Shown piece after piece: positions 25,883-34,009 of a stretch of DNA of 64,000 nucleotides. The notes below the pieces were generated by a model. That model made no database searches, was not told where the DNA came from, and saw nothing but the letters and a program-made list of their open reading frames with translations. Both the position numbers and the translations under genes were made by a program. The first letter of the stretch is position 1. Each line of letters begins with the position of its first letter. This stretch comes from UBA10649 sp965227045 (GTDB lineage Bacteria > Actinomycetota > Actinomycetes > S36-B12), in contig OZ245718.1 of the NCBI GenBank assembly GCA_965227045.1, forward strand, positions 2,852,001 to 2,916,000, in the 5' to 3' direction.

Positions 25883-25911
25883 TTGTGACTTCGTGCGCAA
25901 GTGCCTAATCT
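25883..25911 (+). promoter_or_regulatory. Candidate rex promoter with overlapping Rex operator
   Basis: TTGTGACTTCGTGCGCAA (25883-25900) matches the Rex operator consensus TTGTGAA-N4-TTCACAA at 11 of 14 fixed positions. The same TTGTGA could serve as a -35 box, with TAATCT at 25906-25911 as the -10 after 17 nt. An operator across the -35/spacer would allow Rex to repress its own operon, as in Streptomyces. The leader to GTG 25997 would be about 80 nt. This is a by-eye match. Confidence 0.5.
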
Positions 25912-25996
25912 ATAGGGGTCGAACAATCCCCTCGGAGCCCGTTTTGGCCCCGATTTACCGTTCGATCCGATTCTTTCACGCCTTCCCTGGAGCACC

Positions 25997-26779
25997 GTGT
26001 CCCTGTCCGCCCGGCCCACCGGCTCGACGACTGATCAGCGTCGCCCCCGCGACGCTCAGCGCGAGATTCCGGCTGCGACCGTGGCTCGGCTGCCCGTCTA
26101 CCACCGGGTCCTTGGCCAACTGGTCGACTCGGGTGTCTCGACCGTCTCCTCCGAAGAACTCGCGGGCGCCTGCGGAGTCTCCTCGGCCAAACTGCGCAAG
26201 GACCTGTCCCACTTGGGGTCGTACGGCACGCGCGGCGTGGGCTACGACGTGCGTTTCCTGGCCTACCAGATTGCCCGAGAGCTGGGCCTGACCCAGCCGT
26301 GGGGAGTCGTAATTATCGGCGCGGGCAACCTCGGTCATGCACTGGTCGCCTACCGCGGCTTCGCCTCGCGCGGCTTTGAGATCGTCGGCCTGCTGGACTC
26401 GCACCCGGACGTCGTGGGTCAGCGCCTTGGCACCCCCGGCCGCGAGGTCGTGGTCCGACCGATGGCGCAGCTGGAGTCGGTCGTCGAGTCCGGCCGAGCC
26501 CACATAGGCGTCATTGCCACCCCCGCCGAGGCGGCACAGGCGGTCTGCGACCGGCTTGTCGCCGCAGGCGTACGCAGCATCTTGAACTTCGCTCCCGTCG
26601 TGCTGGCCGTACCGCCGGACGTCGAGGTACGCAAGGTCGACCTGGCGGTCGAATTGCAGATCCTCGCGTTCCACGAGCAGCGCCGCAGCGAGGAGACAGA
26701 ACCGAGATTTGCACACCCGACGATGGACGCGGACGCGTCCTTCGATCCCGAGTCGCTGGGAGAGGCGATCAACGCATGA
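25997..26779 (+). CDS. rex: Redox-sensing transcriptional repressor Rex
   Basis: This 260-residue dimeric repressor binds DNA when NADH/NAD+ is low and releases it when NADH rises. The N-terminal winged helix spans about residues 28-90, with SSAKLRKDLSHLGSYGTRGVGY as its recognition part. The Rossmann domain has GAGNLGHAL at 108-116 and the LLDSHPDVVG strand after it. The C-terminal helix used in domain swapping is present. It starts at GTG 25997. It overlaps the HemD-fusion gene by 4 nt (ATGA), so the two are co-transcribed. A candidate autoregulatory site lies upstream and a better one before nuoA. Confidence 0.97.
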   Translation: MSLSARPTGSTTDQRRPRDAQREIPAATVARLPVYHRVLGQLVDSGVSTVSSEELAGACGVSSAKLRKDLSHLGSYGTRGVGYDVRFLAYQIARELGLTQPWGVVIIGAGNLGHALVAYRGFASRGFEIVGLLDSHPDVVGQRLGTPGREVVVRPMAQLESVVESGRAHIGVIATPAEAAQAVCDRLVAAGVRSILNFAPVVLAVPPDVEVRKVDLAVELQILAFHEQRRSEETEPRFAHPTMDADASFDPESLGEAINA

Positions 26780-28662
26780 CAACGAGAGTCGCCACCAATA
26801 AGTCGGCAGCACCGTCGACGAGCACGAAGTCTGCAACGCCGAAGAAGGCCGCGGTCGTGGCGAAGAAGGCTGCACCCACGGAGAAGTCCGTGCCGGTGAA
26901 GAAGGCCGACACATCGACCAAGCCAGCAAAGGCCGCTGCAGCGCCGAAGAAGGCCGCACCCGCTGACAAGGCTGCGCCCGCGAAGAAGGCCGTCGTGGCC
27001 AAGAAGGCTGCCATGCCAACCGAGCCCGAGTCGGCGCCGGTCGTGGCAGAGACGCCGGCGAAGGTCGTGGCCCGCAAGAAGGTCAGCACCGGTGCCGTCG
27101 CGCTCGTGGCATCCGGCCCTGGCGATCCCGACCTGCTGACGCTGCGGGCAGCACACCTGCTGTCGGCAGCCGAGGTCATCGTCGTCGATGCCGAGGCTGT
27201 GGCCATCGCGCAGGCGCACGCCAACGCCGACGCAATCATCACGATTGCTGTCGATGCCAGCGGCATGCCGCTCGACCAGGCTGCGCGCAGTGCACTTGTG
27301 ATCGACTCGGCGCGCGAGGGCAAGACCACCGTGCGCCTCATCTCTGGCGATCCGGTCATCGACGGCACGCTCCTTCACGAGGCTGGTGCGCTCCGCAAGG
27401 CGCGCATCGACTTCGAGGTGGCACCCGGCGTCAGCGAGGTCACCGGTGTCCCGGCGTACGCGGGCTTCGGCCTCACCGGCGGACGGACACGCCAGGTTCG
27501 CATCGTCGACGCGAATGACACCGATCTCGTGTGGTCAGACCTGGTGTCAGCGCGCACCACCGTCGTGTTCCTCAACGGTGCTGACCGCGCTTCGGACATC
27601 GCCGCCCGTCTGGTTGGCGCCGGCGCCGCGGATCGCACGCCGATCGCCGTGACCCGTCGCGGGACCACGGTCGACCAGCGGACGCTCGTGTCGACGCTCG
27701 GGGAGATCTCGGCAGTTGCCAAGTCCTCCAAGCAGGCCGGACCCGGCCTCGTCGTCGTCGGCGACGTCGTCGCGCAGCGCGAGAAGCTCGACTGGTTCGA
27801 GGTCAAGGCGCTGTTCGGCTGGCGCATCCTCATCCCTCGCACTCAGGATCACGCCGGCTCTATCGTCGGGCTGCTTCGCGGCCACGGCGCCGTGCCCATC
27901 GAGGTCCCGACCATCTCGGTCGAGCCGCCGCGGACTCCGCAGCAGATCGATCGGGCCGTGCACGGGCTGGTGTCCGGGCGCTACGAGTGGATCGGCTTCA
28001 CATCGGTGAACGCGGTGCGCGCGATTCGCGAGAAGCTCGAGGAGTACGGGCTCGACGCGCGATCCTTCGCAGGCTTGAAGGTCGCGGCCGTTGGCGAGCC
28101 CACTGCAGCGGCGCTGATCGACTTCGGCGTCCGCCCCGACATCATGCCGACCGGTGAGCAGACCACGAGCGCGCTGCTCGACGAATGGCCGGCTTATGAC
28201 TCGCTCACCGATCCCATCAACCGGGTGTTCCTCCCGCGCGCGGACATCGCGACCGACACGCTGGTCGCAGGCCTGGGTGAACTCGGCTGGGAGGTGGAGG
28301 ACGTCACCGCGTACCGCACCGTGCGTGCCGCACCGCCGCCCGCCGAGACCCGCGAGGCGATCAAGACCGGTGGCTTCGACGCGGTGCTGTTCACCTCGAG
28401 CAGCACAGTGCGCAACCTGGTCGGCATCGCCGGCAAGCCGCACCACAGCACTGTCGTGGCGTGCATCGGCCCGCAGACCGCCAAGGCCGCGGAAGAGCAC
28501 GGCCTTCGCGTCGACGTCCTGGCCGAGACCAGCACCGTCACCGGGCTCGTCGACGCGCTTGCCGCGCACGGCGAGGCGCTGCGGCAGGTCGCGATGGAGA
28601 CCGGGGAAGGAACGTGGCGGCCCAGTCGTCGCCGCGCGACGGCACGCCGCAAGGCGACCTGA
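26776..28662 (+). CDS. hemD: Uroporphyrinogen-III synthase with SUMT-like domain and K/A-rich tail
   Basis: This 628-residue protein has three parts. Residues 1 to about 103 are a low-complexity Lys/Ala/Pro tail with repeated KKAA and PAKKA words, like histone H1-type tails. About 106-340 is a methyltransferase-like domain with ASGPGDPDLLTLRAA (the SUMT entry motif) and ISGDPVIDG. From LFGWRILIPRT at about 346 to 612 is the uroporphyrinogen-III synthase (HemD) domain, with FTSVNAVRAIRE and FTSSSTVRNLVG. The SUMT half looks degenerate, as in Streptomyces HemD. It makes uroporphyrinogen III for haem, sirohaem and cobalamin. It overlaps rex by 4 nt. No hemA, hemC or hemB is nearby. Confidence 0.92.
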   Translation: MTTRVATNKSAAPSTSTKSATPKKAAVVAKKAAPTEKSVPVKKADTSTKPAKAAAAPKKAAPADKAAPAKKAVVAKKAAMPTEPESAPVVAETPAKVVARKKVSTGAVALVASGPGDPDLLTLRAAHLLSAAEVIVVDAEAVAIAQAHANADAIITIAVDASGMPLDQAARSALVIDSAREGKTTVRLISGDPVIDGTLLHEAGALRKARIDFEVAPGVSEVTGVPAYAGFGLTGGRTRQVRIVDANDTDLVWSDLVSARTTVVFLNGADRASDIAARLVGAGAADRTPIAVTRRGTTVDQRTLVSTLGEISAVAKSSKQAGPGLVVVGDVVAQREKLDWFEVKALFGWRILIPRTQDHAGSIVGLLRGHGAVPIEVPTISVEPPRTPQQIDRAVHGLVSGRYEWIGFTSVNAVRAIREKLEEYGLDARSFAGLKVAAVGEPTAAALIDFGVRPDIMPTGEQTTSALLDEWPAYDSLTDPINRVFLPRADIATDTLVAGLGELGWEVEDVTAYRTVRAAPPPAETREAIKTGGFDAVLFTSSSTVRNLVGIAGKPHHSTVVACIGPQTAKAAEEHGLRVDVLAETSTVTGLVDALAAHGEALRQVAMETGEGTWRPSRRRATARRKAT

Positions 28663-28664
28663 TC

Positions 28665-29303
28665 GTGGATCGCACAGTCGTCCACCTCCTGCGACATGGA
28701 GAGGTGTTCAACCCCGAGGGCGTTCTCTACGGTCGGCTGCCGGGCTTCTACCTGTCCGAGCTCGGCCAGGAGATGGCGGTTCGCGCCGCCGATGCGCTCG
28801 CCGATCGTGACGTGACCTTGGTGGTCTCGTCTCCGATGGACCGCGCCCAGCAGACGGCCGCCCCGGTCGCCGCGCGGCACGAGTTGGCGGTCGAGATCGA
28901 CCCGCGCCTGATCGAGGCCGACAACAAGTTCGAGGGTCAGCGCGTCAGCGTCGGCGATGGCGTGCTGAAGCAACCGCGCGCGTGGCGGCACTTGTGGAAT
29001 CCGTTCAAGCCCTCCTGGGGTGAGCCATTCACCGAGGTCGCCGAGCGCATGATGGCCGCGGTCGACGACGCGCGGCAGAAGGCACTCGGGCACGAGGCGG
29101 TGCTCGTGAGTCATCAGCTGCCGATCTGGATTGCGCGACTGAGTGCGGAGGATCGTCGACTGTGGCACGACCCTCGCAAGAGGCAGTGCTCGCTGGCGTC
29201 GATCACCTCGCTTACCTACGACGACGACCGACTGGCCGCCATCTCGTACACCGAGCCATCGCGCGACCTGCTGGTCAAGGCGAGCAAGATCGCCGGGGCC
29301 TGA
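28665..29303 (+). CDS. Histidine phosphatase family protein (phosphoglycerate mutase-like)
   Basis: This protein of about 212 residues has the catalytic LLRHGE motif near residue 8 and SSPMDRAQQTA near 55. The second catalytic His is in LVSHQLPIW near 148. The specific substrate is unknown; small broad-specificity members are common. GTG 28665 follows the hemD stop by 2 nt. GTG 28614 is an alternative start with a purine-rich stretch, but it would overlap hemD by 49 nt. Its place between the hem genes and resA is conserved in Streptomyces, so it is useful as a synteny marker. Confidence 0.88.
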   Translation: MDRTVVHLLRHGEVFNPEGVLYGRLPGFYLSELGQEMAVRAADALADRDVTLVVSSPMDRAQQTAAPVAARHELAVEIDPRLIEADNKFEGQRVSVGDGVLKQPRAWRHLWNPFKPSWGEPFTEVAERMMAAVDDARQKALGHEAVLVSHQLPIWIARLSAEDRRLWHDPRKRQCSLASITSLTYDDDRLAAISYTEPSRDLLVKASKIAGA

Positions 29304-29311
29304 GCCGCACG

Positions 29312-29896
29312 ATGCTCAACCGGCGTGCGGTCGCGGCCGCATTGTGCGCCGCGTTCATGGTCCTCGGTGTCTCCGCTTGCGGGAGCTCGGATTCCGGGCA
29401 GGGACCCGACAGCGGCTTCGTCGCGGGTGACGGTTCTCTCGTCGTGCTCCCGGTCAGCCAGCGGCAGCCTGCTCCCGACCTGGTCGGCACCACACTCGAC
29501 GGCGACCAGTTCACTCTCTCCGATCATCTCGGCGAGGTGGTCGTGATGAACGTGTGGGCATCGTGGTGCGCTCCGTGCCGGGCCGAGGCGCCGACTCTCG
29601 TGGCTGCTGCCAATGACCTTGGCCCCAAGGGAGTTCAGTTCGTCGGCCTCGACACTCGCGACTCCGACACGTCAGCGCGCGGGTTCGTCGACACCTTCAA
29701 GATCCCGTACCCGAACCTGATCGACCGTGACGGCCGGCTGCAGCTGCTGTTCGCGGACACCCTTCCGCCGCAGGCGATTCCATCGACCTTGGTCATCGAC
29801 AAGGAGGGTCGCGTCGCTGCGCGGGCCTTGGGTCGGGTGAGCGAGTCGTCGTTGCGGGGGATCGTCGAGCCGCTGCTCGCGGAGAAGTCCGGGTAA
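29312..29896 (+). CDS. resA: TlpA/ResA family thiol-disulfide oxidoreductase, lipoprotein
   Basis: This 194-residue exported thioredoxin-fold protein has a signal peptide ending in lipobox GVSAC, with Cys23 as the likely lipidation site, and then a Ser/Gly/Asp-rich linker. The redox motif is WCAPC at 85-89, and the cis-Pro is in QAIPSTLVID near 158. Its likely job is to keep apocytochrome c cysteines reduced for haem attachment outside the membrane, receiving electrons from CcdA. The stop overlaps the ccdA start by 1 nt (TAATG). It heads a resA-ccdA-resB-ccsB operon. Confidence 0.93.
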   Translation: MLNRRAVAAALCAAFMVLGVSACGSSDSGQGPDSGFVAGDGSLVVLPVSQRQPAPDLVGTTLDGDQFTLSDHLGEVVVMNVWASWCAPCRAEAPTLVAAANDLGPKGVQFVGLDTRDSDTSARGFVDTFKIPYPNLIDRDGRLQLLFADTLPPQAIPSTLVIDKEGRVAARALGRVSESSLRGIVEPLLAEKSG

Positions 29897-30645
29897 TGGA
29901 CGGGATCGTCGACCTCGTCTCCAATGGCGCAATCTGGGCCGCTGTCCCCATCGCCTTCGCGGCGGGCGTCGTCGCCTTCCTCAGTCCCTGCGTCCTCCCG
30001 CTCGCGCCCGGGTACGTCTCCTACATCACCGGACTCACCGGTGCCGAGCTCGCTGATCCCCGCGGACGACGCGGCCAGGTCCTGGCCGGCAGCCTGCTGT
30101 TCGTCCTCGGCTTCAGCGTCATCTTCGTCTCGTACGGAGTTCTGTTCGGTGGTGCCGGCGCGCTGCTCCTGGAGTACGCCGACGTCATCAACCGAGTGCT
30201 GGGCGTCGTCGTGATCGCCATGGGGCTGGCCTTCATCGGCGTGATCCCCGGCCTGCAACGTGAATTCCGCATGCATCGGGCACCGACGTGGGGAGTCGCG
30301 GGCGCACCCCTCCTGGGCATCTTGTTCGGGCTCGGCTGGACGCCCTGCATAGGTCCGACTCTGACTGCTGTGCAGACTCTCGCCTTCACCGAGGCGAGCG
30401 CGGTGCGTGGGGCGCTGCTGTCGTTCGTGTACTGCCTGGGCCTCGGGCTCCCGTTCGTGTTGCTGGCACTTGCGTTCAGCAGGATGGCCGGCGCGATCGG
30501 ATGGGTCCGCAAGCACTACGTGTGGGTCATGCGCATCGGCGGTGGCATGCTCATCATCGTGGGTCTCCTGCTGGTCACCGGGCTGTGGACCGACTTCACC
30601 GTCTGGCTGCGCGTGCAGGTGCCCGGATTCGAGACTCCGCTGTGA
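29896..30645 (+). CDS. ccdA: Cytochrome c biogenesis protein CcdA (DsbD-like transporter)
   Basis: This 249-residue polytopic membrane protein, with about six helices, carries reducing equivalents from cytoplasmic thioredoxin across the membrane. The two redox cysteines are visible: Cys32 in FLSPCVLPLAPGY and Cys151 in GWTPCIGP, each in the proline-flanked context of the family. It partners with ResA encoded immediately upstream. ATG 29896 overlaps the resA stop by 1 nt, and its own stop overlaps the resB start by 4 nt. Confidence 0.95.
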   Translation: MDGIVDLVSNGAIWAAVPIAFAAGVVAFLSPCVLPLAPGYVSYITGLTGAELADPRGRRGQVLAGSLLFVLGFSVIFVSYGVLFGGAGALLLEYADVINRVLGVVVIAMGLAFIGVIPGLQREFRMHRAPTWGVAGAPLLGILFGLGWTPCIGPTLTAVQTLAFTEASAVRGALLSFVYCLGLGLPFVLLALAFSRMAGAIGWVRKHYVWVMRIGGGMLIIVGLLLVTGLWTDFTVWLRVQVPGFETPL

Positions 30646-32219
30646 GCGTCGACGGTACGGCCGTCACCGACGTGTCCAGCGATGCACCGCTGCCCCCGAT
30701 GGGCTCGGTCGGTTTCCTCCGCTGGCTGTGGCGCCAGCTGACGAGCATGCGAACGGCACTGATCCTGCTGTTCCTTCTCGCCCTCGCGAGCATCCCCGGC
30801 TCGATCCTCCCGCAGCGCGGAACCAACCCGCTTCGTGTCGACCAGTGGCTAGTCGACAATCCGGTGAGTGGTCCATTCCTGGATCGCTTCGGCTTCTTCG
30901 ACGTGTACTCGTCGCCGTGGTTCGCCGCGGTCTACCTCCTGCTGTTCGTCTCGCTGATCGGGTGCGTCTTGCCGCGGTCGCGCCAGCATTGGCGCGCGAT
31001 GCTCGCTCCACCCCCTCCCGCACCACGGCGCCTCGATCGACTGCCGGTTGCCATGGTGGTGGAGACGGACCGCACTGCCGATGAGGTCCTCACTGAGGCG
31101 CGATCGATCCTCAAGTCACAGCGCTGGCGACTGCGCAGCTCACCGGACGGCGAGACGCCGCAGTGGCTCGCAGCCGAGAAGGGGTACCTGCGCGAGACGG
31201 GCAACCTGGTGTTCCACCTGTCTTTGGTGTTCCTGCTCGTCGGCGTGGCTGTCGGCGGGCTGTTCGGGTGGAAGGGCAACGTCATCATCAAGGAGGGCGA
31301 CGGCTTCTCCAACACGCTCACCCAGTTCGACGCGTGGGGCGGTGGGCGTTTCGTCAGCCCCGATGATCTCTCGCCGTTCTCGTTCACGCTCGACAAGTTC
31401 TCCGTCGACTTTGAGCGCGGTGAAGCCCAGCGCGGTGCACCGCGACTGTTCCAGGCCGACATCACCTATCGCGACACACCTACCTCGCCTGGCGTGCAGC
31501 AGTCGATCGAGGTCAACGAGCCGCTCGAAGTCGATGGTGCGAAGGTCTATCTCGTCGGCCACGGGTACGCGCCGCACTTCGTGATCAAGGATTCCACCGG
31601 CGCGACCGTCTTCGACGACAACGTCGTGTTCTTGCCGCAGGATGGCAACTTCACGTCGACTGGTGTCGTGAAGGTGCCTGACGCCACGCCGTCGATGGGC
31701 CTGACCGGCCTGTTCCTGCCCACCGCCGCGGTCGACGACGTCCGCGGCCCGCACTCGACCTTCCCCGGGCCGGACTATCCCGCGGTGTTCCTGTCCGCCT
31801 TCAAGGGTGACCTCGGGCTCGATGCCGGCGTACCGCAGAGCATCTACCTCCTCGACACGTCCAAGCTCGAGCAGATCGGCCTGGAGTCCCTGCTTCCCGG
31901 CGATACCTGGACCTTCCCGGACGGCTCGGGCACGGTGACGTTCACCGGCTTCGAGAGGTGGGCGTCCTTCCAGATCGCGTACGACCCCGGCAAGGAACTC
32001 GTGCTCGGTGCCGCCATTGCCGCGATCGCCGGACTGCTCATCTCGCTGTTCGTGCGCCGACGACGGCTGTGGGTGAAGGTCCTGCCCGGTGGCGCTACCC
32101 TCGTGCAGGTCGCTGGGCTGGCGAAGACCGAGGCCCCCGGCCTGGACGACGAGGTATCCGCGCTCGCTGCGAGGCTGGGCACGGTGGCTGGTCCCGACAG
32201 TGAGGAGAAGTCGACGTGA
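30642..32219 (+). CDS. resB: Cytochrome c biogenesis protein ResB
   Basis: This 525-residue protein is the ResB half of the System II haem delivery and cytochrome c synthase complex. There are three N-terminal membrane helices (about residues 38-58, 95-115 and 190-212). A large extracytoplasmic domain runs from about 215 to 440, and a fourth helix follows near 450 with a cytoplasmic tail. SIPGSILPQRG near 45 is a conserved family segment. GTG 30642 overlaps ccdA by 4 nt, and the frame open upstream runs through ccdA out of frame. It works with CcsB encoded next. Confidence 0.93.
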   Translation: MSVDGTAVTDVSSDAPLPPMGSVGFLRWLWRQLTSMRTALILLFLLALASIPGSILPQRGTNPLRVDQWLVDNPVSGPFLDRFGFFDVYSSPWFAAVYLLLFVSLIGCVLPRSRQHWRAMLAPPPPAPRRLDRLPVAMVVETDRTADEVLTEARSILKSQRWRLRSSPDGETPQWLAAEKGYLRETGNLVFHLSLVFLLVGVAVGGLFGWKGNVIIKEGDGFSNTLTQFDAWGGGRFVSPDDLSPFSFTLDKFSVDFERGEAQRGAPRLFQADITYRDTPTSPGVQQSIEVNEPLEVDGAKVYLVGHGYAPHFVIKDSTGATVFDDNVVFLPQDGNFTSTGVVKVPDATPSMGLTGLFLPTAAVDDVRGPHSTFPGPDYPAVFLSAFKGDLGLDAGVPQSIYLLDTSKLEQIGLESLLPGDTWTFPDGSGTVTFTGFERWASFQIAYDPGKELVLGAAIAAIAGLLISLFVRRRRLWVKVLPGGATLVQVAGLAKTEAPGLDDEVSALAARLGTVAGPDSEEKST

Positions 32220-33175
32220 CAAGCGTGGAACTGGCTCAGGCGAGCAACGCGGCGGTCTACGCCACGATGATCACCCTGACGATCGCGATGATCTTCTTCG
32301 CCGTGTCGTTCGCGGCCGGCCGTCGACGAGTCGCCGCAGCCGTCGCAACCACCGAGATCGTCGAGAGCTCCGGAAGCATCGCAGTCCTCACCCGCACCGA
32401 CGCACCCTCCGATGTCGAGCCGGGTCGCCGGGCCGCAAACATCGGAATGTCGTTGACCTGGCTGGCATTCTTCATGCTGGTCGCTGGAGTCGTGCTGCGC
32501 GGCGTGTGGGCTGGTCGGGTGCCCTGGGGAAACATGTACGAGTTCTCGATCACCGCGGCGGTCGGAATCCTCGGCGTATTCCTCGCGCTGTCGATCAGGC
32601 GCGACGTCCGGTGGCTCGGGCTCTTCATCGTCATCCCAACACTGCTGACACTCGGACTTGCCGTCACAGTTCTGTACACCGAAGCCGCTCAGCTCGTGCC
32701 GGCGCTCAAGTCCTACTGGCTGATCATTCACGTGTCGGCGGCCATCATCTGCTCTGGCGCCTTCACTCTCGCGGCGGCCACCGCGGGCCTGTCGCTCGTG
32801 CGATCGCGTGTTGAGCGACGCGCTGACGGAGCCGAGGTCACCGGGTGGGCGGCTCGCCTGCCCACCAGCGCACGGCTCCAGACAATGACCCACCGCACCA
32901 TCGCGTTCGCCTTCCCGCTGTGGACGTTCGCTGTGGTTGCGGGTGCGATCTGGGCGGAGAACGCCTGGGGACGTTACTGGGGCTGGGACCCCAAGGAGAC
33001 CTGGGCATTCATCACGTGGGTCGTGTTCGCCGCCTACCTGCACGCTCGATCGACCGTCGGCTGGCGTGGAAATCGGGCCTCGATGATCGCGCTCCTGGGC
33101 TGGCTCGCGTTCCTCATCAATTACTTCGGCGTGAACATCTTCGTCAACAGCCTGCACTCGTACGCGGGCACGTAG
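32216..33175 (+). CDS. ccsB: Cytochrome c biogenesis protein CcsB (CcsA/ResC family)
   Basis: This 319-residue polytopic haem-handling protein has about eight helices. The tryptophan-rich haem-binding WWD-type motif is seen as GRYWGWDPKET, with WGWDP at 255-259 preceded by AENAWG. Histidines expected to ligate haem lie in the helices around it (IIHVSAA near residue 170, RSTVGW region and SLHSYAG at the end). With ResB it attaches haem to apocytochrome c. GTG 32216 overlaps the resB stop by 4 nt. This completes the resA-ccdA-resB-ccsB operon. Confidence 0.95.
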   Translation: MTSVELAQASNAAVYATMITLTIAMIFFAVSFAAGRRRVAAAVATTEIVESSGSIAVLTRTDAPSDVEPGRRAANIGMSLTWLAFFMLVAGVVLRGVWAGRVPWGNMYEFSITAAVGILGVFLALSIRRDVRWLGLFIVIPTLLTLGLAVTVLYTEAAQLVPALKSYWLIIHVSAAIICSGAFTLAAATAGLSLVRSRVERRADGAEVTGWAARLPTSARLQTMTHRTIAFAFPLWTFAVVAGAIWAENAWGRYWGWDPKETWAFITWVVFAAYLHARSTVGWRGNRASMIALLGWLAFLINYFGVNIFVNSLHSYAGT

Positions 33176-33189
33176 CCGGCGGTACGCCC

Positions 33190-33501
33190 TCAGCCGTTCG
33201 GGTCACCGCGACGCTGCTGCATGCGCTTGTGCCAAGCCTCATCGCCTAGCTGCTTGAGGAACTTGGGATCGTCATCAGGGGCAAGGGGTCCGCGCCGGCG
33301 CCCGAAGCGGGAGCCCGGCGAGGGCCACACTCGACCCAGGGCAAGCCAGATGAAGCCGCCGATGAGGGGCACGAGGACAACCAGCAGGAGCCACACGTAC
33401 TTGGGGAGTGACCGGGTCTCGCCACGCGGCGTGCGCAGGACGTCGAGGATGAAGTAGATGTACAAGGCGACGCCGAAGAGCACACCCAGGACTCTGAGCA
33501 C
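33190..33501 (-). CDS. Small membrane protein with PLDc_N (cardiolipin synthase N-terminal) domain
   Basis: This 103-residue protein has two membrane helices (about residues 2-20 and 37-58). The second holds the PLDc_N signature LPKYVWLLLVVLVPLIGGFIW-like, ending in WLALGRVW. A short, charged cytoplasmic tail follows. No phospholipase D catalytic domain is attached, so it is a stand-alone member of unknown role. It is convergent with ccsB, with a 14-nt gap, and divergent from the DUF4229 gene. The ccsB / PLDc_N / DUF4229 / menA arrangement recurs in actinobacteria. Confidence 0.88.
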   Translation of the reverse strand: MLRVLGVLFGVALYIYFILDVLRTPRGETRSLPKYVWLLLVVLVPLIGGFIWLALGRVWPSPGSRFGRRRGPLAPDDDPKFLKQLGDEAWHKRMQQRRGDPNG

Positions 33502-33589
33502 AGCGACCTCCCCTCGTTCGTCACCTAGCGTATGCCACCCCCGTGCCCCGCGCCCGCGACTGTCGGGCGGCCCGGCGTACCGTAGACGC

Positions 33590-34009
33590 GTGGCCGAATC
33601 GCAGCACCCCGCAACCGCTGGCTCGAAGGCGGTCGCGGTCCTCGTCTACACCCTCCTTCGGCTCGGACTCTTCGCAGTCGTGTGGGTCGTTATCGAGTTC
33701 GTCAGCCCGATCCACGGGCTCTGGGCCGCCGCCTTGGCCATCTTGATCTCCGGCGCGATCAGCATCGTCGTGCTGGATCGCCAGCGGGGTGCCGTCGGCT
33801 CGATCGCCGCCGGATTCTTCGGGCGCATCAACGCCAGGATCGAGGCGTCGGCTCGCTCGGAGGACGGCGAGACCTCGCCGGCGAGCACGGAGTCAGGAGA
33901 GCCCGACAGTCAGCCCGAGCACGAGACCGTACGCGAGGAGCAGGAGTCCGGTCGCCTTCAGCGCCGGGATCAGGCCGGGTCCGAGCGCGCCGCCGCCGAC
34001 GACGCGTAG
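33590..34009 (+). CDS. DUF4229 family small membrane protein
   Basis: This 139-residue protein has two membrane helices (about residues 16-38 and 43-62). A short basic segment and an acidic, Glu/Ser-rich C-terminal tail follow. The core LLRLGLFAVVWVV and AISIVVLDRQRGAV are typical of the actinobacterial DUF4229 family, whose function is unknown. It starts at GTG 33590. Its last 117 nt overlap the end of menA on the other strand, so the acidic tail is encoded opposite the last MenA helix. The tail may be an evolutionary by-product of a lost stop codon. Confidence 0.82.
   Translation: MAESQHPATAGSKAVAVLVYTLLRLGLFAVVWVVIEFVSPIHGLWAAALAILISGAISIVVLDRQRGAVGSIAAGFFGRINARIEASARSEDGETSPASTESGEPDSQPEHETVREEQESGRLQRRDQAGSERAAADDA

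Noticed and set aside
26776..27084. Lysine/alanine-rich stretch considered as a separate small histone-like gene
   Set aside because: It is in frame with the SUMT/HemD domains with no stop between, so it is described as a fusion tail.
28614..28664. Upstream GTG 28614 as start of the histidine phosphatase
   Set aside because: It has a purine-rich stretch close by but would overlap hemD by 49 nt and add residues not seen at the family N-terminus; kept only as an alternative.
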